From Mesorhizobium sp. GbtcB19 (GTDB lineage Bacteria; Pseudomonadota; Alphaproteobacteria; Rhizobiales; Rhizobiaceae), in contig NZ_JAGXJY010000013.1 in NCBI RefSeq assembly GCF_019091085.1, positions 107,655 through 171,654 of the forward strand: a stretch of DNA of 64,000 nt, read 5' to 3'. The notes beneath the pieces are model-generated. The model had not been told where the DNA came from. It saw only the letters and a list, made by a program, of their open reading frames with translations, and did not search any database. Made by a program: the position numbers and the translations under genes. Positions 43,163 to 52,059 of this stretch are shown here, piece by piece (position 1 is the stretch's first letter; each line of letters starts with the position of its first letter).

Positions 43163-44644
43163 ATGGCAGACTCAACGGCAGACAGAGGCAAAGTCCTTTC
43201 CGCCGAGGCCGACGATCATTTCCACGACGAATGCGGCGTATTCGGCATCTTCGGCCGACAGGACGCGGCGGCCATCGTCACGCTCGGTCTGCACGCCCTG
43301 CAGCATCGCGGCCAGGAAGCGGCCGGCATCGTCTCCTATGACGGCACCCAGTTCCATGTCGAACGCCATGTCGGCCTGATCGGCGACACCTTCACCAAGC
43401 AGCGCGTCATCGACAGTCTGCAGGGCAATCGCGCCATCGGCCACACACGCTACGCCACCACCGGCGGCGCCGGCCTGCGCAACATCCAGCCGTTCTTCGC
43501 CGAGCTTGCCGAAGGCGGCCTGGCGGTCGCCCATAACGGCAACCTCACCAACGCGCTCACCGTGCAGCGCGCGCTGCAGAAACAGGGCTCGATCTTCTCG
43601 TCGACCTCCGACACCGAGACGCTGCTGCACCTGGTCGCGACCAGCAAGGAGCGCGATCTTAATTCCCGCTTCATCGAGGCGGTGCGTCAGGTCGAAGGCG
43701 CCTTCTCGCTGGTGGCGATGACCGCCAAGAAGATGATCGGCTGCCGCGACCCGCTCGGCATCCGCCCGCTGGTACTGGGCGATCTCGACGGCGCCTGGAT
43801 CCTGGCATCCGAAACCTGCGCGCTCGACATCATCGGCGCCCGCTTCGTGCGCGACATCAAGCCCGGCGAGATGGTGGTCATTACCTCCAAGGGCATAGAG
43901 AGCCTGTTCCCGTTCGAGCCGCAGAAGACGCGCTTCTGCATCTTCGAATATGTCTATTTCGCGCGGCCGGATTCGACGGTCGAAGGCCGCAACGTCTACG
44001 AAGTGCGCAAGCGCATCGGCGCCGAACTCGCGCAGGAAAGCCCGGTCGAGGCCGACATCGTCGTGCCGGTGCCGGATTCCGGCACGCCGGCGGCGATCGG
44101 CTTTTCCCAGGCGGCGGGCATTCCCTTCGAACTCGGCATCATCCGCAACCACTATGTCGGGCGCACCTTCATCCAGCCCGGCGATTCCATCCGCCATATG
44201 GGCGTGAAGCTCAAGCACAACGCCAACCGCCGCATGATCGAGGGCAAGCGGGTGGTGCTGGTCGACGATTCGATTGTGCGCGGCACCACCAGCCAGAAGA
44301 TCGTGCAGATGGTGCGCGATGCCGGCGCCAGGGAAGTGCATATGCGCATCGCCTCGCCGCCGACCAGCGCATCCTGTTTTTACGGCGTCGACACGCCGGA
44401 GAAATCGAAGCTGCTCGCATCGCGCATGTCGATCGAGGAAATGGCCGAGTTCATCCGCGTCGACTCGCTCGGCTTCCTTACCATCGACGGCCTTTACCGC
44501 GCCGTCGGCGAAGCGCGCCGCGACAACGACCAGCCGCAATTCTGCGACGCCTGCTTCACCGGACAGTACCCCACCCGCCTGCTCGACTTCGAAGGCCACG
44601 ACAATGTGCGCACGCTGTCGCTGCTGGCTTCGAGCGGGTCGTAA
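43163..44644 (+). CDS. purF: PurF, amidophosphoribosyltransferase
   Basis: 493 residues. A propeptide of 23 residues ends before the nucleophile Cys24 (HDE|CGVFGIFG), as in self-processing PurF enzymes. Glutaminase domain with HRGQEAAGI and GHTRYATTG, then the phosphoribosyltransferase domain with PRPP loop VVLVDDSIVRGTTS. Cys residues in RFCIFEYVYFARPDS, SCFYG and FCDACF match the positions that hold a [4Fe-4S] cluster in the Bacillus-type enzyme. Catalyses the first committed step of purine synthesis from PRPP and glutamine. Confidence 0.96.
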   Translation: MADSTADRGKVLSAEADDHFHDECGVFGIFGRQDAAAIVTLGLHALQHRGQEAAGIVSYDGTQFHVERHVGLIGDTFTKQRVIDSLQGNRAIGHTRYATTGGAGLRNIQPFFAELAEGGLAVAHNGNLTNALTVQRALQKQGSIFSSTSDTETLLHLVATSKERDLNSRFIEAVRQVEGAFSLVAMTAKKMIGCRDPLGIRPLVLGDLDGAWILASETCALDIIGARFVRDIKPGEMVVITSKGIESLFPFEPQKTRFCIFEYVYFARPDSTVEGRNVYEVRKRIGAELAQESPVEADIVVPVPDSGTPAAIGFSQAAGIPFELGIIRNHYVGRTFIQPGDSIRHMGVKLKHNANRRMIEGKRVVLVDDSIVRGTTSQKIVQMVRDAGAREVHMRIASPPTSASCFYGVDTPEKSKLLASRMSIEEMAEFIRVDSLGFLTIDGLYRAVGEARRDNDQPQFCDACFTGQYPTRLLDFEGHDNVRTLSLLASSGS

Positions 44645-44671
44645 GCCGGTCCATCTTACGGAATCTCTCGC

Positions 44672-45415
44672 ATGACCCTCGACCTTTCCGGCCGCGTGGC
44701 GGTCGTCACCGGCGCCTCGCGCGGCATCGGCTATTTCATCGCCAGGGAGCTGGCGGCGGCCGGCGCGCATGTGATCGCGGTGGCGCGCACCGTGGGCGGG
44801 CTGGAAGAGCTGGATGACCAGATCAAGGCCGATGGCCGTGGACAGGCGACGCTGGTGCCGCTCGATCTTTCCGACATGGCCGGCATCGACCGGCTGGGCG
44901 GCGCCATCCATGAGCGCTGGGGCAAGCTCGACATTCTGGTGGCGAACGCCAGCGTGCTTGGCGTGATCTCGCCGATCGGCCATGTCGAGGCAAAAACCTT
45001 CGAGAAGGTGATGACCATCAACGTCACCTCGACCTGGCGGCTGATCCGCTCGGTCGACCCGCTTCTGCGGCTCTCCGACGCCGGCCGCGCCATCATTCTG
45101 TCCTCCAACGCGGCGCATTCGGCGCGCGCCTTCTGGGCGCCCTACGCGGCCTCGAAGGCCGCGGTCGAAACGATGATGCGGTCCTGGGCGCATGAGACCG
45201 AGACCCTGCCGCTCAGGGTCAATGCCGCCGACCCGGGCGCCACGCGCACGGCGATGCGCGCGCAGGCGATGCCAGGCGAGGATCCGGAGACGCTGCCGCA
45301 TCCGTCCGAGATCGCCAGGCGCATCGTGCCGCTGGCAAGCCCGGAGCTGAAGGAAACCGGCCTGATCTTCCAGGCCAAGCACAACCGCTTCGTCGCCTAC
45401 CGGCAGCCGCAATAA
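44672..45415 (+). CDS. Short-chain dehydrogenase/reductase
   Basis: 247 residues. Classical SDR: TGASRGIGYFIA at the N-terminus, a variant NAS in place of NNAG (ILVANASVLG), and catalytic Ser-Tyr-Lys in LSSNAAHSARAFWAPYAASKAA. The C-terminal half resembles the YciK-like subgroup (DPGATRTAMRAQAMPGEDPETL). Starts 27 bp after purF and is probably co-transcribed. Substrate unknown. Confidence 0.9.
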   Translation: MTLDLSGRVAVVTGASRGIGYFIARELAAAGAHVIAVARTVGGLEELDDQIKADGRGQATLVPLDLSDMAGIDRLGGAIHERWGKLDILVANASVLGVISPIGHVEAKTFEKVMTINVTSTWRLIRSVDPLLRLSDAGRAIILSSNAAHSARAFWAPYAASKAAVETMMRSWAHETETLPLRVNAADPGATRTAMRAQAMPGEDPETLPHPSEIARRIVPLASPELKETGLIFQAKHNRFVAYRQPQ

Positions 45416-45504
45416 GCTCGAACAAAAGCTGAGCGCAGCACGGATTAAACAGGCCTCCGGCAACGTTCTTCGAATGTAGCACATTCGAAAATCGGAGGAC
45501 CGAC

Positions 45505-46146
45505 ATGCGCAGGCTTCTTCTCGTTGCCGCCACCGCCATTGCCGCGGCACTTGCCGCCACGGCCGGCGTGGCCTTCTCGCAAGACAAGAATATGAGCTTC
45601 TTCGTCACCAGCGTCGGCTCCGGCAAGGGCGCCGATCTTGGCGGCCTGAAGGGCGCTGATGCGCATTGCGCCTCGCTGGCGGAAGCCGCCGGCGTCACCG
45701 GCAAGACCTGGCATGCCTATCTGTCTTCCAGCACCGAAGACGCGCGCGACCGCATCGGCAAGGGTCCGTGGTTCAACGCCAAGGGCGAGAAGATCGCCGA
45801 CGATGTCGCCTCGCTCCACGGCGACGCCAACGGCATCACCAAGCAGACGGCGCTCAACGAAAAGGGTGAGGTGGTCAATGGTCGCGGCGACACGCCGAAC
45901 CGCCACGACATGCTGACCGGTTCCAAGCCGGACGGCACGAAGATCGCCGACCAGACCTGCGGCGACTGGACGATGAGCGGCGCCGAGGGCGCGGCGATGA
46001 TGGGCCATCACGACCGCACCGGCCTCGACGATTCGGCGGCGGCGAAATCGTGGAATTCCTCGCATGCCTCGCGCGGCGGCTGCAGCCAGGAAGCGCTCAA
46101 GGGCACCGGCGGCGACGGCCTGTTCTACTGCTTCGCGGCCGAGTAA
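45505..46146 (+). CDS. Secreted lectin-like protein
   Basis: 213 residues with a signal peptide (RRLLLVAATAIAAALAATAG, cleavage near AFSQ). The mature part has a C-type-lectin-like pattern: FFVTSVGSGKGADLGGL, DAHCASLAEAAG, WHAYLSSSTEDARDRIGKGPW, and later CGDW and a C-terminal GGCSQEAL...FYCFAAE, with four Cys suited to two disulfides. Similar proteins in rhizobia are annotated only as hypothetical or lectin. Probably periplasmic or extracellular. Confidence 0.72.
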   Translation: MRRLLLVAATAIAAALAATAGVAFSQDKNMSFFVTSVGSGKGADLGGLKGADAHCASLAEAAGVTGKTWHAYLSSSTEDARDRIGKGPWFNAKGEKIADDVASLHGDANGITKQTALNEKGEVVNGRGDTPNRHDMLTGSKPDGTKIADQTCGDWTMSGAEGAAMMGHHDRTGLDDSAAAKSWNSSHASRGGCSQEALKGTGGDGLFYCFAAE

Positions 46147-46271
46147 GCGCGGCCGTTCACGGGTCTGTGACCGGGGCGGTGGAAGCGTGTGCCGCCGCCC
46201 TGCTTTCGCCGTCCCGAGGGAGTTGCTAGGATCGGTCCGACTCCGACATTCGAGCAAAGTGAGGAATACCC

Positions 46272-46496
46272 ATGGCTGCCACCCCCAGCGTAGCGTTGGT
46301 CTGGTATCTGGTGATCGCCGGCCCGCAGGGCGGCATGGTGGTGCTGCCCAGCACCTTCGACACCCGCGAACAGTGCACAAACGCCGTGACCGAATATCAG
46401 AAGCAACCGACCCCTCAGGGCTGGGCCGTGCAATGCGTGCCGAGCGCCTCGCCCTTCACCGATGAGGGGGATGCCGAAACGCCCTCGGCCCAGTAG
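46272..46496 (+). CDS. Small hypothetical protein with two cysteines
   Basis: 74 residues, ATG at 46272 preceded by GAGG. A hydrophobic N-terminal stretch (VALVWYLVIAGPQGGMVVLP) and two Cys (REQC and VQC) separated by 21 residues suggest export and a disulfide. I do not recognise a family. Transcribed toward the convergent OsmC gene, 16 bp away. Confidence 0.6.
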   Translation: MAATPSVALVWYLVIAGPQGGMVVLPSTFDTREQCTNAVTEYQKQPTPQGWAVQCVPSASPFTDEGDAETPSAQ

Positions 46497-46512
46497 CGGG
46501 GCGCTTCAGCCT

Positions 46513-47013
46513 TTAAGCACTCACCGACAACGTCGGCTTGTTGTTGATCGTCTGGAACACCACGCAGTAGCGCTCGGTGAGCTTCATCAGCGAATCGATG
46601 CGCTCCCGAGGCTCGTCGGTGTCGAGGTCGAATTTCAGCCTTATCTCGCGAAAACCGACCGGCGCGTCCCTGGCGACGCCGAGCGTGCCGCGAAAATCGA
46701 GGTCGCCCTCCGCCTCGACGGTGGCGTTGCCGAGCTTGAACTCCAGCGCCGTCGCCACCGCTTTCAGCGTCACGCCGGCGCAGGCGACCAGCGCCTCCAG
46801 CAGCATGTCGCCGGAGCATAGCTCGAGGCCCGAGCCGCCGGTCGCCGGATGAAGCCCGGCGACGGCAAGCGCCCTGCCCGTCTCGACCTTGCAGGCGATC
46901 GACTGGTCGTCGAGCGTGCCGCGGGCTCTGAGCGTGATCAGCGCCCGCGCGGCATCGTCGCGATAAGCTTCCTTCAGCGGCGCCTGCATGGCCTTGAGTG
47001 CTGTGGCGTCCAT
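46513..47013 (-). CDS. OsmC family protein
   Basis: 166 residues from the ATG at 47013. The OsmC/Ohr fold is indicated by GLHPATGGSGLELCSGDMLLEALVACAGVTLKAVA split over the usual helix, with Cys in LELCSG and VACAG, followed by the EGDLDFRGTLGVARDAPVGFREI strand pair and a late RYCVVFQTI. Members reduce organic hydroperoxides or have unknown roles. Which subfamily this belongs to is not clear. Confidence 0.85.
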   Translation of the reverse strand: MDATALKAMQAPLKEAYRDDAARALITLRARGTLDDQSIACKVETGRALAVAGLHPATGGSGLELCSGDMLLEALVACAGVTLKAVATALEFKLGNATVEAEGDLDFRGTLGVARDAPVGFREIRLKFDLDTDEPRERIDSLMKLTERYCVVFQTINNKPTLSVSA

Positions 47014-47317
47014 TGCCCATCCTTTTCGTCGACTTGTTGCTGCATCGGCACCCGCCGTCCGATCGAGATTTGCCCCGATTGATCGGCAAGGCAATGCATT
47101 TATCCTGCCACCGTTCCGGCCAAGTCTTTACCGTTGAAGGGAATGGCGAGCGGCCTGCTTCGCTGGTTTCGCGGCAATCAGGAAAGCAGCCGCTCCATCC
47201 CTCTCTGGAGTTGCTCCAGTCTGCATCCGGGTATCCCAAATGGGACATTGACGGACGATGTCCCGAAAAAGTCTGATCCGGGCGAGTGTCGTCTGCCATT
47301 TTTTCCCGGTGCCCCGC
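47014..47317. other. Divergent regulatory region osmC-like / aguA
   Basis: 304 bp without a gene. It carries the start signals of both divergent genes and one perfect inverted repeat (listed separately). No strong promoter boxes were identified by eye. Confidence 0.4.
47242..47264. promoter_or_regulatory. Inverted repeat upstream of aguA, possible operator
   Basis: GGGACAT (47242-47248) and ATGTCCC (47258-47264) are perfect 7-bp inverted arms with a 9-bp centre, 53 bp before the aguA start. Length and symmetry suit a dimeric regulator. The LuxR-type gene downstream is one candidate, but this is inference. Confidence 0.4.
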
Positions 47318-48424
47318 ATGCCACGTACCCTTTCGACGAAGCCAAAACAGGATGGATTCCGCGCGCCCGGCGAGTTCGAGCCCAAGTCGGGATGCTGGCT
47401 GATCTGGCCGGAGCGACCGGACACCTGGCGCCTCGGCGCCAAACCGGCGCAGAAGCTGTTTGCCAATGTCGCCGCGGCGATCGCGCAAAGCGAGCCGGTG
47501 ACGGTGGCGGCGTCCAGCCGGCAGTGGCAGAACGCCAGGGCCCGGTTGTCGGAACATGTGCGCGTGGTGGAGATGTCCACCAACGATTCCTGGCTACGCG
47601 ACAGCGGCCCGAATTTCGTCGTCAACGATCAAGGCGCCGTGCGCGGCGTCGATTGGACCTTCAACGCCTATGGCGGTTTCGACGGCGGGCTCTACGCGCC
47701 ATGGGACCTGGACGACCTGGCGGCGCAAAAGGTGCTCGAAATCGAGAGGATGGATCGTTATCGCGCGCCGCTGATCGCCGAAGGCGGAGGCCTGCAATGC
47801 GACGGACAGGGCACGCTCATCACGACGGAGCAATGCCTGCTCAATCGAAATCGCAACGCGCATCTCGGCAAGGCCGAGGTGGAACGGCAACTGGGCGACT
47901 ATCTCGGCGTCGACACCATCATCTGGCTGCCGCGCGGCTTTGCCTTCGATGAGACGGACGGCCATGTCGACGATGTCTGCTGCTTCGTGCGCCCGGGCGT
48001 GGTCGCGTTGAGCTGGACCGACGATCGCGACGATCCGCAATATGAGATCGTGCGGGAAGCCGAGGAAGTGCTGCGCTCGGCCCGCGACGCGCGTGGCCAT
48101 GCCCTCGAGGTGCATCGTCTGCCCCATCCCTTGCCGATCGAGATGACGCCGGAAGAAAGCGAAAGCGTGGACCGGCTCGATTCGACCTGGGCGCGACCGG
48201 CCGGCAACCGGATCGCAGCGAGCTACATCAACTACTATCCGGGCAACAGCGTTGTGGTCGTGCCGGAGTTCGGTTCCGACCTCGACGTGAAAGCAAGGGC
48301 AAAGCTGGCCGAGTTGTTCCCCGACCACAGAATAGTCGGCATCGAGAATTCCCGCGAGATTTTGCTGGGCGGCGGCAATGTCGCCTGCATCACCTTGCCG
48401 GTCTATGCCCCGCAACGACGTTGA
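47318..48424 (+). CDS. aguA: Agmatine deiminase
   Basis: 368 residues from the ATG at 47318. The ATG at 47258 would add 20 residues that do not resemble the family. Family motifs: TPKQDGFR-like start followed by FEPKSGCWLIWPERPDTWR, NDSWLRDSGPNFV, GGGLQCDGQGT, GHVDDVCCFVRPG and the catalytic Cys in LGGGNVACIT. Reaction: agmatine to N-carbamoylputrescine and ammonia. No N-carbamoylputrescine amidase is adjacent. Followed by a polyamine-type binding protein. Confidence 0.94.
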   Translation: MPRTLSTKPKQDGFRAPGEFEPKSGCWLIWPERPDTWRLGAKPAQKLFANVAAAIAQSEPVTVAASSRQWQNARARLSEHVRVVEMSTNDSWLRDSGPNFVVNDQGAVRGVDWTFNAYGGFDGGLYAPWDLDDLAAQKVLEIERMDRYRAPLIAEGGGLQCDGQGTLITTEQCLLNRNRNAHLGKAEVERQLGDYLGVDTIIWLPRGFAFDETDGHVDDVCCFVRPGVVALSWTDDRDDPQYEIVREAEEVLRSARDARGHALEVHRLPHPLPIEMTPEESESVDRLDSTWARPAGNRIAASYINYYPGNSVVVVPEFGSDLDVKARAKLAELFPDHRIVGIENSREILLGGGNVACITLPVYAPQRR

Positions 48425-48514
48425 GCGACGACGAACGCCGGCTAACCGGCCGCGAAACGAAACTGAGGGCTGAGCGATCCATCGGTGCCAGCCTAGGCGA
48501 AAAGGAGGAGATTC

Positions 48515-49615
48515 ATGCGCGCCCTGATCCTGTCAACGCTGCTTGCCGGGCTCGCCTGCGGCATCGCCAGCGCAGCCTCAGCGGACGAGGAAAAAGTCGT
48601 CAACGTCTACAACTGGTCGGACTACATCGCGCCGGACACCGCCGAGAAGTTCGAGAAGGAGACGGGCATCAAGGTTCGCTACGATGTCTATGACGGCAAC
48701 GAGGTGCTCGAGACAAAACTGCTCACCGGCGGCTCCGGGTATGACGTGGTCTATCCTTCGGCCTATCCGTTCCTGAAGAACCAGGTGAAGGCGGGGGCCT
48801 TCCTGGAGCTCGACACGTCCAGGCTCGCAAACCACGCGAAGATCGATCCGCAGGCTCTTTCGCTGATCGCGGGCGCGGACCCGCAAAACAAGCATGCCGT
48901 GCCCTACATGGCCGTCACCGACGGCATCGGCTACAACGTCGCCGCGGTCAAGCAGCGGCTGCCGGACGCGCCGACGAATTCCTTCGCCATGGTCTTCGAC
49001 GTCGACGTCATCAAGAAGCTCTCCGATTGCGGCGTGGCGATGATCGACGCGCCGGCTGAAGTCATCCCGATGGCGCTGAATTATCTTCATGTCGACCCGC
49101 GCTCGACCAGTCCCGACGACCTCGCCAAAGTCGAGGAACTGATGGCCAAGGTGCGGCCCTACATCCGCTATTTCCACTCCTCGAAATACATCAACGACCT
49201 GGCAAACGGCGACATCTGCGTCGTGCTTGGCTGGTCCGGCGACATACTTCAGGCAAGGACGCGTGCCGCCGAATCCGCCAAGAAGCTGGAGATCGCCTAT
49301 TCCATTCCGAGGGAAGGCACGCTCATCAACTTCGACACGATGGCGGTGCCGAAGGATGCTCCGCACCCCGACAACGCCATGGCCTGGATCAACTTCAACC
49401 TGCGGCCCGATATCGCCGCGGCCAACTCCAGCTATGTCTCCTATGCCAACGCGATACCGGATTCCCTGCCGCTGATGGACAAGGCGATCGCCAGCGATCC
49501 CGGAGTTTTTCCTCCCGACGACGTGAAGGCCAAGCTGTTCGTGGTCAACAACAGCGACGCGAAGCTGCTACGGTCCCAAAACCGCATGTGGACGCGCGTG
49601 GTGACGGGGCAGTAG
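48515..49615 (+). CDS. Spermidine/putrescine-type ABC substrate-binding protein (PotF-like)
   Basis: 366 residues with a signal peptide (ending near ASAADE... at about 23) and a strong GGAGGAG site. Mature start EKVVNVYNWSDYIAPDTAEKFEKETG is the PotD/PotF hallmark, and later GDICVVLGWSGDILQA and AYSIPREGTLINFDTMAVP match the polyamine pocket region. No permease or ATPase genes are adjacent, so it is an orphan that must use a transporter elsewhere or act as a sensor. Linked to aguA (90 bp). Confidence 0.92.
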   Translation: MRALILSTLLAGLACGIASAASADEEKVVNVYNWSDYIAPDTAEKFEKETGIKVRYDVYDGNEVLETKLLTGGSGYDVVYPSAYPFLKNQVKAGAFLELDTSRLANHAKIDPQALSLIAGADPQNKHAVPYMAVTDGIGYNVAAVKQRLPDAPTNSFAMVFDVDVIKKLSDCGVAMIDAPAEVIPMALNYLHVDPRSTSPDDLAKVEELMAKVRPYIRYFHSSKYINDLANGDICVVLGWSGDILQARTRAAESAKKLEIAYSIPREGTLINFDTMAVPKDAPHPDNAMAWINFNLRPDIAAANSSYVSYANAIPDSLPLMDKAIASDPGVFPPDDVKAKLFVVNNSDAKLLRSQNRMWTRVVTGQ

Positions 49616-49630
49616 GGCCGGCGCGCAGCA

Positions 49631-50386
49631 TCAGTCGCGCGCGGCCTCGCGAACCGCGGCCAGCAACTCCACCTGGGAGTGCACGCCAAGCTTGCGATAG
49701 ACCTGCTTGATGTGGTTGCGGGCCGTGCCCGGCGAAATGGAAAGGCTTCGCGCGATGGTCTTGGCGTTGCCGCCGTCGATCAGATGCCGCGCGATCTCGG
49801 TCTCGCGCGCGCTGAGCAGGGACCGCCCGGCCTCGATTGCCCCGCCCTTGTCCCGGAGCCGGCACAAGTGAAACAATCTTTCCAGAACCAGCTTCGTTGC
49901 GCCGCCCGCGGCGCAGGCGAGCGCCAGATCCTGGTCGCCAAAGGGCGGCGCGCCGTTGCGTCGCAGAAAGGTGACATAACCAGCGGTCAACCTATCGAGA
50001 TTGAACACGCCGGTTATCTCGTCGAAGCTGTCGGAAGGGCCATAGAATTCGCGATAGTAGGGGGAGTGCTGGAAATCGCCGTTGCGGAGAGCCGATAACG
50101 GCAACAGGAAATCCTGCCGGCTGCTGGCGAACCGCTGGAAGAAGGGATCCAGCCGGTAGACGCGGGCGTCGTAGTCGCGGTTCCAGCGATCGGGGCCGGC
50201 GTCGTCGATCGTCAGGGAAGTGATGTCACGGCGATAGAAGCCGACATAGACGCGATCGGAGCCAAGCAGCACGCACGCCGCAGCGGTGAAGCGAGCCGAC
50301 AATTCCTCGGGCGTCGCGGCGCCGGCCGCGGCGGCGACGCCGCCGCTCCAGCTTGCAAGTCGGTCGAGGGAAAAATTCGAAAGCAT
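49631..50386 (-). CDS. LuxR-type transcription regulator
   Basis: 251 residues from the ATG at 50386. A C-terminal LuxR helix-turn-helix occupies about 185-250 (LLSARETEIARHLIDGGNAKTIARSLSISPGTARNHIKQVYRKLGV). The N-terminal 170 residues form a sensor region without clear acyl-homoserine-lactone signature residues, and there is no luxI. Convergent with the PotF-like gene. It may respond to a metabolite such as a polyamine. Confidence 0.87.
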   Translation of the reverse strand: MLSNFSLDRLASWSGGVAAAAGAATPEELSARFTAAACVLLGSDRVYVGFYRRDITSLTIDDAGPDRWNRDYDARVYRLDPFFQRFASSRQDFLLPLSALRNGDFQHSPYYREFYGPSDSFDEITGVFNLDRLTAGYVTFLRRNGAPPFGDQDLALACAAGGATKLVLERLFHLCRLRDKGGAIEAGRSLLSARETEIARHLIDGGNAKTIARSLSISPGTARNHIKQVYRKLGVHSQVELLAAVREAARD

Positions 50387-50550
50387 TCGCGCCCAGCGTA
50401 GCGCATGCCGCTGCAAGTTCAACCTGGCGCATGGCGGCGAGACGGGCCGGTATGGTGGCTCGGGCACCGTGACGGATCGCGAGACCAAGTAGTTGCTTTG
50501 ACTTCGCAGGCCCAGGCCATACCTATTGCGGAACCCCTTGCGGAGGCATC

Positions 50551-52053
50551 ATGAGGTCCAAGCTGAGACTCGTCCCCTTCATCCTGCTGGCGCTCGCTGC
50601 CTTCGCGCAGCCGGCCCTCGCTGAAACACCGGACCGGCCGGCGCCCACCGGCGGCGTGCTGTCGCTTTTGCCGCCGCCGCAGGTCACCGAGCATTCGATC
50701 ACGCTTGGCGGGCGCAAGCTGGACTACCAGGCCAAAGCCGGCACGCTGTCACTGCTTTCGGGCAAGGGCGAGGTCACGGCCGAGATCTTCTATGTCGCCT
50801 ACACGCAGCAGTCGCCGGCGCCGGCGAAGGACCGGCCGATCACTTTCGTCTTCAATGGCGGGCCGGGCGCGGCGTCGGCTTACCTGCATCTCGGCGCAAT
50901 CGGACCGCGCATCGTCGAGACCGCCGCCGACGGCGAGTTCCTGCGGCCGCCGCAAAAGCTCATCGACAATCCCGACAGCTGGCTCGACATGAGCGATCTC
51001 GTCTTCGTCGATCCGGTCGGCACCGGCTACAGCCGCGAGGCGCCGGGGCACGAGGGCAAGGAATTCTGGAGCGTCGACGCCGACGCCAGTTCGGTCGGCG
51101 CCTTCATGCGACTCTATCTGGCGCAGAACGGCCGCACCGGAGCGCCGCTGTTCCTCGCCGGCGAAAGCTATGGCGGTTTCCGCGCCGCGCTGCTTGCCCG
51201 CACGCTGCAGGAGGACGTGGGCCTCAGCCCAAGCGGCATCGTGCTGATCTCGCCGGCGCTGGAATTCATGCTGGTACGGCCCGATCAGTTCGACCAGTTG
51301 CACTGGGCGCTCGAACTGCCGTCGCTGGCGGCAACGCGGCTGAAGGGCGACGGCGTCAGCGGCGACGCGCTGCACGACAGGCTGGCCGAGGTCGAGCATT
51401 ACGCGCTCGGCGATTACCTGACGGCGTTGAACAGCGGGCTTGAGCAAGGCGGCAAGCTCGCCAGCACACGCGTTTCGGAGATCACCGGCCTACCGCTCGA
51501 GCTCGTCCAGCGCAATTTCGCCCGCATCCCGACCGGCCTTTTCGCCAAGGAATTCCAGCGCGCCACGGGCAAGGTGCTCAGCCCCTATGACGCCACCATC
51601 GGCACCGCCGACATCGAGCCGCAAAGCCCGCGCGACGCCGGCCCCGATCCGGTGCTCGACCGCAGCGTTCCGGTGCTGACCTCCGCCTTCGTCGCCTATG
51701 CCCGCGACGAGCTGAACTACCGCACCGATGTCAGCTACAGGCTGCTCAATGGCGAGATCAGCCGCAATTGGGACTATGGCACGTCGGGTCAGGGCTATGC
51801 CGGGGTGATGAACGATTTGCAGCGCGCGCGCTCGCTCAACCCGGCGCTCGGCGTCGTCATCGTCAACGGCTATACCGATCTGGTCACGCCCTATCTCGCC
51901 TCGCGCTATCTGGTGAACCAGCTTCCATCGCTTTCCGATGCCAAGCCGATCCGGCTCGACGTCGTCGAGGGCGGCCACATGATGTATCTGCGGCCTGACG
52001 GTCGACGCGCGCTGAAGGACGCGGCATCGGAGCTTTATCAGGCGACGCAGTAG
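50551..52053 (+). CDS. Serine carboxypeptidase-like peptidase, family S10
   Basis: 500 residues with a signal peptide (cleavage near ALAETP, about 24). S10 features: FVFNGGPGAASAYLHLGAIGP, DPVGTGYS, nucleophile Ser in LAGESYGGFRA, catalytic Asp in VIVNGYTDLVTP and His in EGGHMMYLRP. A periplasmic or secreted exopeptidase of the carboxypeptidase Y family, relatively uncommon in bacteria but found in rhizobia. Confidence 0.92.
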   Translation: MRSKLRLVPFILLALAAFAQPALAETPDRPAPTGGVLSLLPPPQVTEHSITLGGRKLDYQAKAGTLSLLSGKGEVTAEIFYVAYTQQSPAPAKDRPITFVFNGGPGAASAYLHLGAIGPRIVETAADGEFLRPPQKLIDNPDSWLDMSDLVFVDPVGTGYSREAPGHEGKEFWSVDADASSVGAFMRLYLAQNGRTGAPLFLAGESYGGFRAALLARTLQEDVGLSPSGIVLISPALEFMLVRPDQFDQLHWALELPSLAATRLKGDGVSGDALHDRLAEVEHYALGDYLTALNSGLEQGGKLASTRVSEITGLPLELVQRNFARIPTGLFAKEFQRATGKVLSPYDATIGTADIEPQSPRDAGPDPVLDRSVPVLTSAFVAYARDELNYRTDVSYRLLNGEISRNWDYGTSGQGYAGVMNDLQRARSLNPALGVVIVNGYTDLVTPYLASRYLVNQLPSLSDAKPIRLDVVEGGHMMYLRPDGRRALKDAASELYQATQ

Positions 52054-52059
52054 GCAGGG

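Noticed and set aside
43172..45550. Very long minus-strand open frame (792 codons) opposite purF and the SDR gene
   Set aside because: It is antisense to two genes with intact catalytic motifs, and its translation is Arg/His/Asp-rich without domains. Such shadows are expected in high-GC DNA.
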